A stretch of 64,000 nucleotides of DNA from CAVVAE01 sp963746185 (GTDB taxonomy: Bacteria; Actinomycetota; Actinomycetes; Propionibacteriales; Nocardioidaceae), in contig CAVVAE010000004.1 of NCBI GenBank assembly GCA_963746185.1, forward strand, positions 1,178,001 to 1,242,000. Reading direction: 5' to 3'. The notes under the pieces were generated by a model. That model was not told the origin of the DNA, searched no databases, and saw only the letters and a program-made list of their open reading frames with translations. Within the stretch, counting starts at the first letter, position 1; each line of letters starts with the position of its first letter. Positions 35,488 through 43,875 of this stretch are shown here, piece by piece. Position numbers and translations under genes: made by a program.

Positions 35488-35951
35488 TTTGCGCTGCCTC
35501 CTGCTCGATGACGCAGCGAAAGTGTGGACTCACCGCGCCCGTGACGTGTGCGATTCGAGATGTCTCCCACGACGGCGTACGCGACGGCAAGGCCGTGGTG
35601 GGCTTGAATCCTGCCATGCACGCACGATCTTGGGGAGCGTTGGGGCCACGCCATCACAAGTTTTCCCCAGGGGCTTGCCCGCAAGGAGATTGACTTGTTG
35701 TCATCTAGGTATCTCTCTCGTCATCTCCATAGCGTCCGTGGAAATTGTGGACAACTCAACAAAGGCCAGGTCAGCGGTGGTTTTACCCTGATCGTGGGCT
35801 GTTGACAACCTCGGGACGACCCGAGAACGCCGGTGGACGAGGGGTCCCGCCGTCGACGGGTATCCACATGCATCCACAGCTTTGTGCGTGATCACCCAGT
35901 CTGGTCCACAGGCTTGTCCCCAGGTTGTGCGACGGGCTACAAGCGCCCGGG
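35488..35951. other. oriC: dnaN-dnaA intergenic region, probable oriC with DnaA boxes
   Basis: 464 bp non-coding between dnaN and dnaA, the usual actinobacterial oriC position. DnaA-box-like 9-mers are seen at 35661-35669 (TTTTCCCCA), 35746-35754 (TGTGGACAA, perfect on the minus strand), 35800-35808 (TGTTGACAA), 35860-35868 (GTATCCACA), 35870-35878 (GCATCCACA), 35902-35910 (TGGTCCACA) and 35914-35922 (TTGTCCCCA). Boxes occur in both orientations and are spread across the gap. I could not single out an AT-rich unwinding element. Confidence 0.75.
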
Positions 35952-37376
35952 TCATGGCTGCCGGGCCTGCTGCTTGATGCGGTTCGTCAGTTCTCGGACC
36001 TGGTTGTAGACGCTGCGGCGTTCGGCCATCAGCTGGCGGATCTTGCGGTCGGCGTGCATCACCGTCGTGTGGTCGCGGCCGCCGAACTGCTGGCCGATCT
36101 TCGGCAGAGACAGGTCGGTCAGCTCACGGCAGAGGTACATCGCGATCTGGCGCGCCGTCACGAGGACCCGGCTCCGACTGGTTCCGCACAGGTCATCGAT
36201 GGACAAACCGAAATACGCCGCGGTCTGGGCGATGATGACAGCCGCGGTGATCTCCGGCTCACCGCCCTCCGGGATCAGGTCCTTCAGGACGATCTCGCCG
36301 AGCGTGAGGTCGACAGGTTGGCGGTTGAGGCTGGCGAAGGCAGTGACGCGGATCAGCGCACCCTCGAGCTCGCGGATGTTGGTCTGGATCTTGCTGGCGA
36401 TGAACTCGAGGACGTCGGGTGGAGCCGTGAGGCGCTCGGTGGCGGCCTTCTTGCGCAGAATCGCGATCCGGGTTTCGAGGTCAGGCGGCTGGACGTCGGT
36501 GATGAGTCCCCACTCGAACCGGTTGCGGAGCCGGTCTTCGAGCGCTTCGAGCCGCTTGGGGGGACGGTCGGACGTGATGACGATCTGCTTGTTCGCGTTG
36601 TGGAGCGTGTTGAACGTGTGGAAGAACTCTTCCTGAGTCTGGATCTTGCCCTCGAGGAACTGGATGTCGTCGATGAGCAGGACGTCGACGTCGCGGTAGC
36701 GCCGCTGGAATCCCGCGGCGCGGTCGTCGCGGATCGCGTTGATGAAGTCGTTGGTGAACTCTTCGCTGCTCACGTAGCGAACGCGGGCTCCGGTGAACAG
36801 GCTCCGGACGTAATGGCCGATCGCGTGCAGGAGGTGGGTCTTGCCCAGTCCGGAGTCGCCGTAGATCAGCAGCGGGTTGTAAGCCTTGCCCGGAGCTTCG
36901 GCGACGGCGACGGCCGCAGCGTGCGCGAAGCGGTTGGACGAGCCGATGACGAACGTCTCGAACACGTACTTCGGGTTGAGCCGGGTGTCGCGAACACTTG
37001 CCGGCACCTGAGACATCGACAGCGGTGCCATCGACTGCGCCACAGCCGGCGCCTGCTCGGCGAGCACCGGCCCTAGGCCGTCGATGGAGTCGACCTCTGG
37101 GTCGATGACGGGTGCTGGAACGGGGTCGCTCAGGGTGGAGTCGACAGTGACAGCGAGACGGACCTGTTGGCCGAGTGCCTGGCTGAGTGCATCTTCGAGC
37201 CTCGGTCGGAGTCGGGTCTCGAGCTGGCTCCGGGTGAAGTCGTCGGGAACCGCCACGATTGCGGTGTTCTCGTGCAAGGTGACCGGTTGTGAGGCAGACA
37301 GCCAGGCACGGTGACTTGCTGGCAGATCGTCGACAAGTTGGGTCCAGGCTTTGGCGAGGTCGGCGACCTGAGTCAT
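35952..37376 (-). CDS. dnaA: Chromosomal replication initiator DnaA
   Basis: 474 aa. Domain I is at about residues 1-85, followed by a Pro/Ala linker (85-140). The AAA+ domain III has Walker A GDSGLGKTHLL and Walker B LLIDDIQFLEG. The C-terminal DNA-binding domain IV has the signature LSLPKIGQQFGGRDHTTVMHA. It opens the origin and starts replication. ATG 37376 matches the family start; the frame is open to 37505 but without homology. DnaA boxes on both sides of the gene suggest autoregulation. Confidence 0.97.
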   Translation of the reverse strand: MTQVADLAKAWTQLVDDLPASHRAWLSASQPVTLHENTAIVAVPDDFTRSQLETRLRPRLEDALSQALGQQVRLAVTVDSTLSDPVPAPVIDPEVDSIDGLGPVLAEQAPAVAQSMAPLSMSQVPASVRDTRLNPKYVFETFVIGSSNRFAHAAAVAVAEAPGKAYNPLLIYGDSGLGKTHLLHAIGHYVRSLFTGARVRYVSSEEFTNDFINAIRDDRAAGFQRRYRDVDVLLIDDIQFLEGKIQTQEEFFHTFNTLHNANKQIVITSDRPPKRLEALEDRLRNRFEWGLITDVQPPDLETRIAILRKKAATERLTAPPDVLEFIASKIQTNIRELEGALIRVTAFASLNRQPVDLTLGEIVLKDLIPEGGEPEITAAVIIAQTAAYFGLSIDDLCGTSRSRVLVTARQIAMYLCRELTDLSLPKIGQQFGGRDHTTVMHADRKIRQLMAERRSVYNQVRELTNRIKQQARQP

Positions 37377-37887
37377 CGGGGGTATCCACTCCAGTTTCGT
37401 CGGCGGGGCACTAGTACATCCACATAGTTGTCCACAGGCTGTGCATATACATGTCAGGATCGTGCCCGAGGCGCCGGGATGACGGCGAGGGAACCGGGGG
37501 AACAAGAACTACCGTGCCGCGGGACGCTAACAAGAATCGGTGGGTGCTTCAAGCGGTTGTCCACAGGTGAAGGCGGGAATGACCGGTGTGTTGCGACGTT
37601 CGACCGGCGTGTCGCCAAGAAATGATCCGTTCGGGTCATCAGCATGACCAGTTTTGGCGGCTGCCATGACTACCCGCTCTCAGTTTGACCCCTCACGGCG
37701 CCACCGCGTACCGTGGATCAGTCGCTCGGCGTCGATGGATCGCCGCATGTCCACAGGCGACTATTCGGATACTTGTTTATTTGTCGACTTGTGCCTGTGG
37801 ATAGGCGGTGTTTTTCGAACCGTCCGTTGCGTTGACTGCCTGGTGGACACACTGTCCAGCAACCTGACCTTTGGGAGCTTGTTCCCC
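37377..37887. other. dnaA-rpmH intergenic region with DnaA boxes and divergent promoters
   Basis: 511 bp with no protein gene. It holds two perfect DnaA boxes TTGTCCACA (37428-37436 and 37557-37565) and weaker ones at 37418-37426 (CATCCACAT), 37747-37755 (ATGTCCACA) and 37796-37804 (TGTGGATAG). The stretch 37762-37787 is clearly AT-richer than its surroundings (CGGATACTTGTTTATTTGTC) and could be an unwinding element. Promoters for dnaA leftward and rpmH rightward must lie here. Confidence 0.6.
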
Positions 37888-38025
37888 GTGACAAAACGTA
37901 CGTTCCAACCCAACAACCGGCGCCGGAGCAAGACGCACGGCTTTCGTCTTCGGATGCGCACCCGCGCCGGCCGCGCCATCCTCGCCGGTCGCCGCCGTAA
38001 GGGCCGCAACCGACTCGCTGCCTGA
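37888..38025 (+). CDS. rpmH: 50S ribosomal protein L34
   Basis: 45 aa, very basic. The sequence TKRTFQPNNRRRSKTHGFR, then RMRTRAGRAILAGRRRKGR is diagnostic of bL34. GTG 37888 is preceded by GGGAG. It starts the rightward rpmH-rnpA-yidD-yidC-jag-rsmG-parAB run. Confidence 0.98.
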   Translation: MTKRTFQPNNRRRSKTHGFRLRMRTRAGRAILAGRRRKGRNRLAA

Positions 38026-38043
38026 CGCCGGGCCGAGCTCGGT

Positions 38044-38388
38044 GTGCTGCCCGATTCCCACCGACTTCGCCGGTCGGCGGACTTCCGGGGCGTGGTCCGC
38101 TCCGGGCGTCGCGCCACGTCGAAGTTGGTCGTCGTGCACGTCCAGACTGGCTCCCCTGACGAGTCGACCAGGGTCGGGTTCGTGGTGAGTCGTGCGGTGG
38201 GACCGGCAGTCGTTCGCAACCGTGTGAAGCGCCGGCTGCGACACCTGATGCGGGATCGCCTCAGCGTCATACCGGCAGGGGCACACCTGGTGGTCCGCGC
38301 CAATCCCGCCGCAGCGAATGCCGAGTACGCCGATATCGCGCGTGACCTTGATCAGTGCCTCTCTACCGTCAAAGATGGCAGCCGATGA
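38044..38388 (+). CDS. rnpA: Ribonuclease P protein component
   Basis: 114 aa basic protein that assists the RNase P RNA in 5' tRNA processing. Seen: LPDSHRLRRSADFRGVVRSG at the start, FVVSRAVGPAVVRNRVKRRLRHLMR carrying the RNR motif, and LVVRANPAAA near the end. It starts at GTG 38044, 18 bp after rpmH, and its stop overlaps yidD by 4 bp. Confidence 0.96.
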   Translation: MLPDSHRLRRSADFRGVVRSGRRATSKLVVVHVQTGSPDESTRVGFVVSRAVGPAVVRNRVKRRLRHLMRDRLSVIPAGAHLVVRANPAAANAEYADIARDLDQCLSTVKDGSR

Positions 38389-38648
38389 AGTACCTGCTGA
38401 TCGGGTTCCTCCGGGCCTACCGAGTCGTGATCAGTCCGATTTATGGCCAGGTCTGCCGCTACCACCCCTCCTGCTCGGCGTACGCGCTCGACGCAGTGCG
38501 AGACTACGGGTCGGTCCGGGGCAGCTGGCTGGCTGCGCGGCGGGTCGGCCGGTGTCATCCCTGGGCAGCCGGCGGCTATGACCCCGTACCCACGACTTTT
38601 TCTTGGCGCGCAACCTCGCCGTCAGGGCTGAACGAGGAGACGCAGTGA
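38385..38648 (+). CDS. yidD: Membrane protein insertion efficiency factor YidD
   Basis: 87 aa. The family motif is complete: LIGFLRAYRVVISPIYGQVCRYHPSCSAYA (continuing to ALDAVRDYG) with conserved Cys residues, then RVGRCHPWAAGGYDPVP. It assists YidC-dependent membrane insertion. The ATG overlaps the rnpA stop. Confidence 0.96.
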   Translation: MKYLLIGFLRAYRVVISPIYGQVCRYHPSCSAYALDAVRDYGSVRGSWLAARRVGRCHPWAAGGYDPVPTTFSWRATSPSGLNEETQ

Positions 38649-38661
38649 GCGAGGCAACGCA

Positions 38662-39612
38662 GTGATCGACTTCCTGGTGAACACCGGCCACGCGATCATG
38701 ACGCCGCTGTACTACCTGACCTCAGGCATTCTGGTGGTCTTTCACAAGCTCTTTTTCGACATCCTGGGCGCGACCGAAGGCTGGTCGTGGACGCTGTCGA
38801 TCATTGGCCTGACCATCGTGATCCGCACCGCCCTGATTCCGCTGTTCGTCAAACAGATCAAGAACAGCCGCAACCTCCAGCTTCTTCAGCCCAAGGTCAA
38901 GGAGCTGCAGAAGAAGTACGGGCACGACCGGGAGCGTCTCACCCAGGAGACGATGAAACTCTACAAGGACACCGGCACGAACCCGCTGGCCTCCTGTCTG
39001 CCATTGCTGTTGCAGATGCCGATCTTTTTGGCCTTGTTCCGCACGCTGAACGAGGCGTCGCACAACAAGGGCGTCGGGTTCATGACCGACTCGCTGGCCA
39101 TTAGCCTGGCGAATGGCGAGATCTTCGGAGTCAAGATCTCCGACTCCTTTACCAAAGCGGATTCGACCGCCACCCAGATCCTGACCATGACGCTGGTTCT
39201 GCTGATGACGGTGACGACGTTCACCACCCAGCGCCAGTTGATGCGTAAGAACATGCCGGAGTCGGCGTTGACCGGCCAGTACGCCCAGCAGCAGAAGATT
39301 CTGCTCTACGTCTTGCCGGTGGTGTTCGCGGTGGGTGGCATCGCGTTCCCGATCGGTGTCCTCCTGTACTGGTCGACCTCCAACCTGTGGACGATGGGCC
39401 AGCAGTTTTACGTCATCCGGAACAACCCGACTCCTGGGACGCCGGCTTTCGATGCCAAGAAGGCCCGCGATGCGCACAAGCACCACGGAACGACGCCCGT
39501 GTCTGGAGCGGTTGCCACCGCGACGGCGACCGAACCCGAGACCCCGAAGCCACCGGCTCGCGTGCAGCCCAAGAAGAAGTCGCGCAGCAAACGCAAGCGC
39601 AAGGGCAAATAG
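38662..39612 (+). CDS. yidC: Membrane protein insertase YidC/Oxa1 family
   Basis: 316 aa, the short Gram-positive type. About five membrane segments: an N-terminal one (residues 5-32), SIIGLTIVIRTALIPLFVKQ (about 50), the CLPLLLQMPIFLALFRTL hairpin (about 110), and two C-terminal ones including ILLYVLPVVFAVGGIAFPIG. A Lys/Arg-rich cytoplasmic tail (KKKSRSKRKRKGK) contacts the ribosome in homologs. The start is GTG 38662. Confidence 0.95.
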   Translation: MIDFLVNTGHAIMTPLYYLTSGILVVFHKLFFDILGATEGWSWTLSIIGLTIVIRTALIPLFVKQIKNSRNLQLLQPKVKELQKKYGHDRERLTQETMKLYKDTGTNPLASCLPLLLQMPIFLALFRTLNEASHNKGVGFMTDSLAISLANGEIFGVKISDSFTKADSTATQILTMTLVLLMTVTTFTTQRQLMRKNMPESALTGQYAQQQKILLYVLPVVFAVGGIAFPIGVLLYWSTSNLWTMGQQFYVIRNNPTPGTPAFDAKKARDAHKHHGTTPVSGAVATATATEPETPKPPARVQPKKKSRSKRKRKGK

Positions 39613-39657
39613 CCCGACCCCATACCTGCGACACCCGTTCGACGGAAAGACATCCCG

Positions 39658-40290
39658 ATGACTGAAGCCATCAATGACGAGATCGAAGTCGAGAACGACG
39701 AAGAACTGGCCGGCGCTGTTGACTCTGAGGACCACGCCGCGGACTCCAGCGACCCCAGTGACGACCCCAGTGACGACGCCAGCGAGGTGGAAGAAGATAC
39801 CCCGAAGGCTCCCGTGGACCGGGTGAAGCAGCTCGAAGCTGAAGGCGACATCGCTGCTGACTACCTCGAAGAACTGCTCGACATCGCCGATTTCGACGGC
39901 GACCTCGACATGGACGTTGAGGGTGACCGGGCCGCAGTGTCGATCGTCGGTGAAGACCTCGACGCCCTGGTCGGCGAAGAAGGGGCGGTGCTCGAGGCCC
40001 TCCAAGAGTTGACGAGGTTGGCGGTGTACCGCGAGACCGGCGAACGCTCACGGTTGATGCTCGACATCGGCGGCTACCGCGACGACATTCGCAAGAACCT
40101 GGTGGTGTTGGCCGGCGAGGCGATCGAGGATGTCAAGCAGTCCGGCGAGGCCGTCAAGTTGGCACCGATGACTCCGTTCGAACGCAAGGTGGTGCATGAC
40201 GCGGTCGCTGCTGGCGGACTTTCGAGTGAATCTGAAGGCGTCGAGCCGACCCGTTGTGTCGTCGTCTTGCCGGCGGCCAAGTCGGGCTGA
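39658..40290 (+). CDS. jag: Jag/KhpB-like RNA-binding protein (KH-R3H)
   Basis: 210 aa. An acidic disordered N-terminus (about residues 1-60, with a DPSDDPSDD duplication) precedes a KH domain (about 75-140: AADYLEELLDIADFDGDL, VGEEGAVLEALQELTRLAV) and an R3H domain (about 150-200: MTPFERKVVHDAVA). In homologs it binds RNA with KhpA and affects cell-wall growth. A conserved neighbour of yidC. Confidence 0.93.
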   Translation: MTEAINDEIEVENDEELAGAVDSEDHAADSSDPSDDPSDDASEVEEDTPKAPVDRVKQLEAEGDIAADYLEELLDIADFDGDLDMDVEGDRAAVSIVGEDLDALVGEEGAVLEALQELTRLAVYRETGERSRLMLDIGGYRDDIRKNLVVLAGEAIEDVKQSGEAVKLAPMTPFERKVVHDAVAAGGLSSESEGVEPTRCVVVLPAAKSG

Positions 40291-40301
40291 CACCCCGTGT
40301 G

Positions 40302-40967
40302 ATGGTCGACGTTTCACGTGAAACACCCTCGGCGCCAGACCCGGCCACCACCGCGGCGCTTTTTCGACACGGCGACAAAAGGATCTATCAATATGTCGAT
40401 TTGTTGTCGACAGTAGGCGTGGAACGAGGGCTGATCGGCCCGAGCGAGACTCACCGGGTCTGGGAGCGGCACATCTTCAACTGCGCAGTGATCGCGCCGG
40501 CGTTCCCGTCCGGCGCCCGCATAGCTGACATCGGCTCGGGTGCCGGCCTTCCCGGTCTCGTGCTCGCGTTGGCCCGACCGGACCTGGTCGTCACGTTGAT
40601 CGAGCCATTGCTCCGGCGGACCACGTTCCTCGCCGAGGTGGTAGAACTGCTGGCGTTGACCAACACCCGGGTGCTGCGAGCCCGGGCCGAAGAGGTCGAG
40701 GAGCAGTTCGATGCGGTGACGGCGCGGGCGGTCGCGCCACTCACCCGACTCCTCGGTTGGGCACTCCCGTTGTGTCGCGCTGGAGGAGAGCTGATCGCGA
40801 TGAAGGGTCAGGCAGCCGAGGCCGAACTGGCAGCGGCGCGACCACAGCTCCAACGCTGGGGCGCCAGTTCAGCGACCATCGAGGAGTACGGCGTGGAAGA
40901 GCTCGACCAGCCCACTCGAGTGATCCGGATCAAGGCATCCGGCCAACGTGTGATCGGGAGGACCTAG
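40302..40967 (+). CDS. rsmG: 16S rRNA (guanine(527)-N(7))-methyltransferase RsmG
   Basis: 221 aa. The SAM-binding motif is ADIGSGAGLPGLVLA, followed by TARAVAPLTRLLGWALPL and MKGQAAEAEL, as in RsmG/GidB. It methylates G527 of 16S rRNA. ATG 40302 is favoured (GTG 40299 is also possible). Codons 4-8 (VSRET) contain a parS site, a known actinobacterial overlap. Confidence 0.95.
   Translation: MVDVSRETPSAPDPATTAALFRHGDKRIYQYVDLLSTVGVERGLIGPSETHRVWERHIFNCAVIAPAFPSGARIADIGSGAGLPGLVLALARPDLVVTLIEPLLRRTTFLAEVVELLALTNTRVLRARAEEVEEQFDAVTARAVAPLTRLLGWALPLCRAGGELIAMKGQAAEAELAAARPQLQRWGASSATIEEYGVEELDQPTRVIRIKASGQRVIGRT
40310..40325. other. parS: parS site 1, inside rsmG
   Basis: The perfect 14 bp palindrome GTTTCACGTGAAAC (40311-40324) matches 15 of 16 bases of the consensus TGTTTCACGTGAAACA. 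It encodes VSRET in rsmG. ParB nucleates here and slides as a CTP clamp. Confidence 0.92.
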
Positions 40968-40972
40968 AGACC

Positions 40973-42178
40973 GTGCAGGACACCGATCAGGGCCCGGGGA
41001 ACCAAGCCGTGAGCGTCACACCTCATCTCGGTTGGCCGGCTGCGCCCCCGGTGCTGTCCCCGGGTTTGGGGTGGCCAGTCGACAAGCTGTCACCAGAGCC
41101 GAGTTCCGTTGCCGATGAGTACCTTGGCGCGCGGATCAAGCCGCCCAAACACGGCGCGCCCGACACGCCGACTTTCCCCGAGGAGCCCACCGTCGTGCGC
41201 GATGATGTTTCACGTGAAACACCCCCCTCAGCTCCCTTCACCGGCGTGACGACCGCAGCCGACCTCGCCGCACGCGATCTGCATCGTGACGACGAGCCGC
41301 ATCCCCTCGCGCAGGCCGCCGAACACAGCATCGCGGTGGCCACCGGACGCCCCCTTCGTCGGCCGCTACCCAAACCTGCCGCCACCCGCGTGATGGTGGT
41401 CGCCAACCAAAAAGGCGGCGTCGGCAAGACCACCACCACAGTGAATGTTGCGGCCGCGTTGGCCCAGCACGGTCTCAAGGTGCTCGTCATCGACCTCGAT
41501 CCGCAAGGCAATGCCTCGACGGCGCTGTCGGTGGAGCACGGTCAAGGGACGCCGGGGAGCTACCAGGTCCTGGTCGAGCACACGCCGATCGATGACGTGA
41601 TCGTCGAGTGTGCCGAGGTCCCAGGCCTGTTCGTCGTTCCGGCGACCATCGACCTAGCCGGCGCCGAGATCGAACTGGTCTCCCTGGTGGCCCGCGAGGG
41701 GCGGTTGCGGAAGGCATTGGATGCCCACCTCGCCGAGACCACCGAGGTTCACGAGAGCTACGACTTCGTGCTGATCGACTGTCCCCCATCGTTGGGTCTG
41801 CTGACCGTCAACGCACTATCGGCCGGACACGAGATGCTGATCCCGATCCAGTGCGAGTACTACGCCTTGGAAGGGCTGACCCAACTCCTCCACACGATCG
41901 AACAGATCCGGGAGCACCTCAACCCGCGACTGCGCGTCGGCGCCATCATGCTCACCATGTACGACGCTCGCACCCGACTCGCTGCCGGCGTGGCCGACGA
42001 GGTTCGCCAGCATTTCGGTGAGGTGGTCTTGAAGACAGCCATCCCCCGGTCGGTGCGGATCTCCGAGGCGCCGAGCTACGGGCAGACCGTCTTGACCTAC
42101 GACCCCGGATCGGCCGGGGCCCTGTCATATCTGGAAGCGGCGAGTGAGCTCGCCCACCAAACGGAGGGCACAGCATGA
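40973..42178 (+). CDS. parA: Chromosome partitioning ATPase ParA (Soj)
   Basis: 401 aa. The N-terminal 140 residues are Pro/Ala-rich and disordered, containing VSRETPPSAP where parS 2 lies. The deviant Walker A ATPase (about residues 142-395) has NQKGGVGKTTTTVN, DLDPQGNAST and LIDCPPSLGLLT. It moves ParB-parS complexes to segregate origins. GTG 40973 has GGAGG 11 nt upstream and follows rsmG by 5 bp; the frame is open further upstream inside rsmG. The gene overlaps parB by 4 bp. Confidence 0.95.
   Translation: MQDTDQGPGNQAVSVTPHLGWPAAPPVLSPGLGWPVDKLSPEPSSVADEYLGARIKPPKHGAPDTPTFPEEPTVVRDDVSRETPPSAPFTGVTTAADLAARDLHRDDEPHPLAQAAEHSIAVATGRPLRRPLPKPAATRVMVVANQKGGVGKTTTTVNVAAALAQHGLKVLVIDLDPQGNASTALSVEHGQGTPGSYQVLVEHTPIDDVIVECAEVPGLFVVPATIDLAGAEIELVSLVAREGRLRKALDAHLAETTEVHESYDFVLIDCPPSLGLLTVNALSAGHEMLIPIQCEYYALEGLTQLLHTIEQIREHLNPRLRVGAIMLTMYDARTRLAAGVADEVRQHFGEVVLKTAIPRSVRISEAPSYGQTVLTYDPGSAGALSYLEAASELAHQTEGTA
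41206..41221. other. parS: parS site 2, inside parA
   Basis: Exact 16 of 16 match to TGTTTCACGTGAAACA. It encodes VSRET in the disordered N-terminal part of ParA, 896 bp from site 1, so both sites move with the origin-proximal segregation genes. Confidence 0.95.
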
Positions 42179-43176
42179 GCACCACCAGGCGAGGTCTCGG
42201 TCGAGGTCTCGGATCGTTGATCCCCACCGCACCCACGAAGGTCAAGGTGCCAGCACCCTCGGGCGAGGATGCCGCCAACGGCACCAACGGGCACACCGGC
42301 GCCGGCGGGGATGCCACCGACAGTGCGGCAGCCGCGTCACAGAACGGGGCGGTCATCGACCGGGCCGAGGTGGGTGGTGCCTACTTCGCTGAGATTGAAG
42401 TCGCGGCGATCACGCCCAACCCCCGGCAACCACGTTCGGTGTTCGACGAGGACGCCATGACCGAGCTCGTGCACTCGATCGCCGAGGTCGGGCTGCTCCA
42501 GCCGATCGTGGTGCGCCCGTTAGCAGACGATCGCTACGAGCTGGTGATGGGTGAACGGCGGTGGCGGGCCTGTCAAAAGGCCGGCCTCACCGTCGTACCG
42601 GCCATCGTGCGCGAGACCGCCGACGATGAGCTGCTCCGCGATGCCTTGCTGGAAAACCTGCACCGGGCCGAGCTCAACCCGCTCGAAGAAGCGGCGGCCT
42701 ACCAGCAGATGCTCGACGACTTCGGCTGCACCCACGACGACCTCGCCGCCCGAATCGGGCGCTCGCGACCGCAGATCTCCAACACCCTGCGGCTGCTCCG
42801 CCTGTCGGCACCCGTGCAACGCCGCGTCGCCGCCGGAGTGCTGTCGGCCGGCCACGCCCGAACTCTTCTCGGGGTAGAGGACGCCGCACGCCAAGATGCC
42901 CTGGCCACTCGCGTGGTGGCCGAGGGAATCTCGGTGCGAGCGCTCGAGGAGCTGGTCGCGGTGGGCGAGGCGGACAAGCCCACCCGAACATCCCGATCGA
43001 AGCCGGTGGCGCCGGGCCTGACCGAGATCGCGGATCGGCTGTCGGGCCGGTTCGAGACCCGGTGCAAGGTCACCCTGGGCCGGAGCAAGGGTCGGATCAG
43101 CGTGGAGTTCGCCTCGTTGGACGACCTGCAGCGGATCCTGACCCTGATGGATCCGCCCGGCAATTCCTCGACCTAG
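42175..43176 (+). CDS. parB: Chromosome partitioning protein ParB
   Basis: 333 aa. The disordered start includes RRGLGRGLGSLIP, the ParA-stimulating segment. The CTP-binding domain (about residues 62-165) has NPRQPRSVFDED, LLQPIVVRPL, GERRWRAC and ENLHRAELNPLEEA. The HTH (about 178-200: HDDLAARIGRSRPQISNTLRLL) binds parS, and the C-terminus dimerises. It is the last gene of the rightward replication/segregation run. Confidence 0.96.
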   Translation: MSTTRRGLGRGLGSLIPTAPTKVKVPAPSGEDAANGTNGHTGAGGDATDSAAAASQNGAVIDRAEVGGAYFAEIEVAAITPNPRQPRSVFDEDAMTELVHSIAEVGLLQPIVVRPLADDRYELVMGERRWRACQKAGLTVVPAIVRETADDELLRDALLENLHRAELNPLEEAAAYQQMLDDFGCTHDDLAARIGRSRPQISNTLRLLRLSAPVQRRVAAGVLSAGHARTLLGVEDAARQDALATRVVAEGISVRALEELVAVGEADKPTRTSRSKPVAPGLTEIADRLSGRFETRCKVTLGRSKGRISVEFASLDDLQRILTLMDPPGNSST

Positions 43177-43204
43177 CCATGAAGCACTTTGTCGACATAG
43201 TGAT

Positions 43205-43783
43205 CTAGGTACGTAGGTCTTCGGTACCGGCCAGCGCGCTGCGTCGCTCGACCAGCACCACGTTTCGCCATTGGCCGGCCATCGGGCCGGACGCCATCTG
43301 TGCCACTCGACGCCGTACGCCGACGTCGCGAAAACCGACTGCATGGTGCAGGGCCAGGCTGCCGGTGTTCTCGGGGAAGATGCCGGACTGCAGGGTCCAG
43401 ATGCCGGCCTGTTCGGTGGACGCGATGAGCCGCTCCAACAGCGCTCGGCCGATACCAGCGCCCTGGTATGACGGGCTGACAAAGACGGAGTGCTCGACCA
43501 CCCCGGCATAGACGGGCCGCGACGACGTCGGCGCCACTGCTGTCCAGCCCACGACCACGCCAGCGCGCACGGCGACAAGGCGGTGGTCAGAGAGCTTGCC
43601 GGCATCGAACGCCGCCCAGCTTGGCGGCCGCGACTCAAACGTGGCATGTCCGGTCGCGATCCCTGCCGCGTAGATCTCTTTCACCGCCGGCCAGTGCTCG
43701 GCGGTCAACGCCACCAGCTCTGTGTGGGCATCGCCCACGGGGTGGCCGGGGTGGGTGGCGTGCGTCGGGCGAGCGGCGGACAT
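43205..43783 (-). CDS. GNAT N-acetyltransferase, phosphinothricin/Pat-like
   Basis: 192 aa. The acetyl-CoA binding motif is VFVSPSYQGAGIGRALLERL, with ATFESRPPSWAAFDAG and SGIFPENTGSLALHHAVGFRDVGV. This combination resembles phosphinothricin or methionine sulfone N-acetyltransferases. The substrate is not certain. ATG 43783 fits the family start; the frame stays open to a TTG at 43834. It is divergent from the ArsR gene (92 bp gap) and converges on parB. Confidence 0.88.
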   Translation of the reverse strand: MSAARPTHATHPGHPVGDAHTELVALTAEHWPAVKEIYAAGIATGHATFESRPPSWAAFDAGKLSDHRLVAVRAGVVVGWTAVAPTSSRPVYAGVVEHSVFVSPSYQGAGIGRALLERLIASTEQAGIWTLQSGIFPENTGSLALHHAVGFRDVGVRRRVAQMASGPMAGQWRNVVLVERRSALAGTEDLRT

Positions 43784-43851
43784 AGCCGACAGAATTCCAG
43801 CAGCGGAGCCCGCCTGTCGATCACAGGCCGTCAATATCTATTGCAAGAACT

Positions 43852-43870
43852 GTTTCGAAACGATAGTTTC
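43852..43870. promoter_or_regulatory. Candidate operator for the ArsR-family regulator
   Basis: The perfect 10 bp palindrome GTTTCGAAAC (43852-43861) overlaps a second inverted repeat GAAAC-GATA-GTTTC (43857-43870), ending 5 bp before the ATG of the ArsR-family gene. The position fits autorepression. Confidence 0.45.
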
Positions 43871-43875
43871 AACCC

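Noticed and set aside
35925..37076. 383-residue frame antisense to dnaA
   Set aside because: It is only the mirror of dnaA, which has all AAA+ and DNA-binding motifs.
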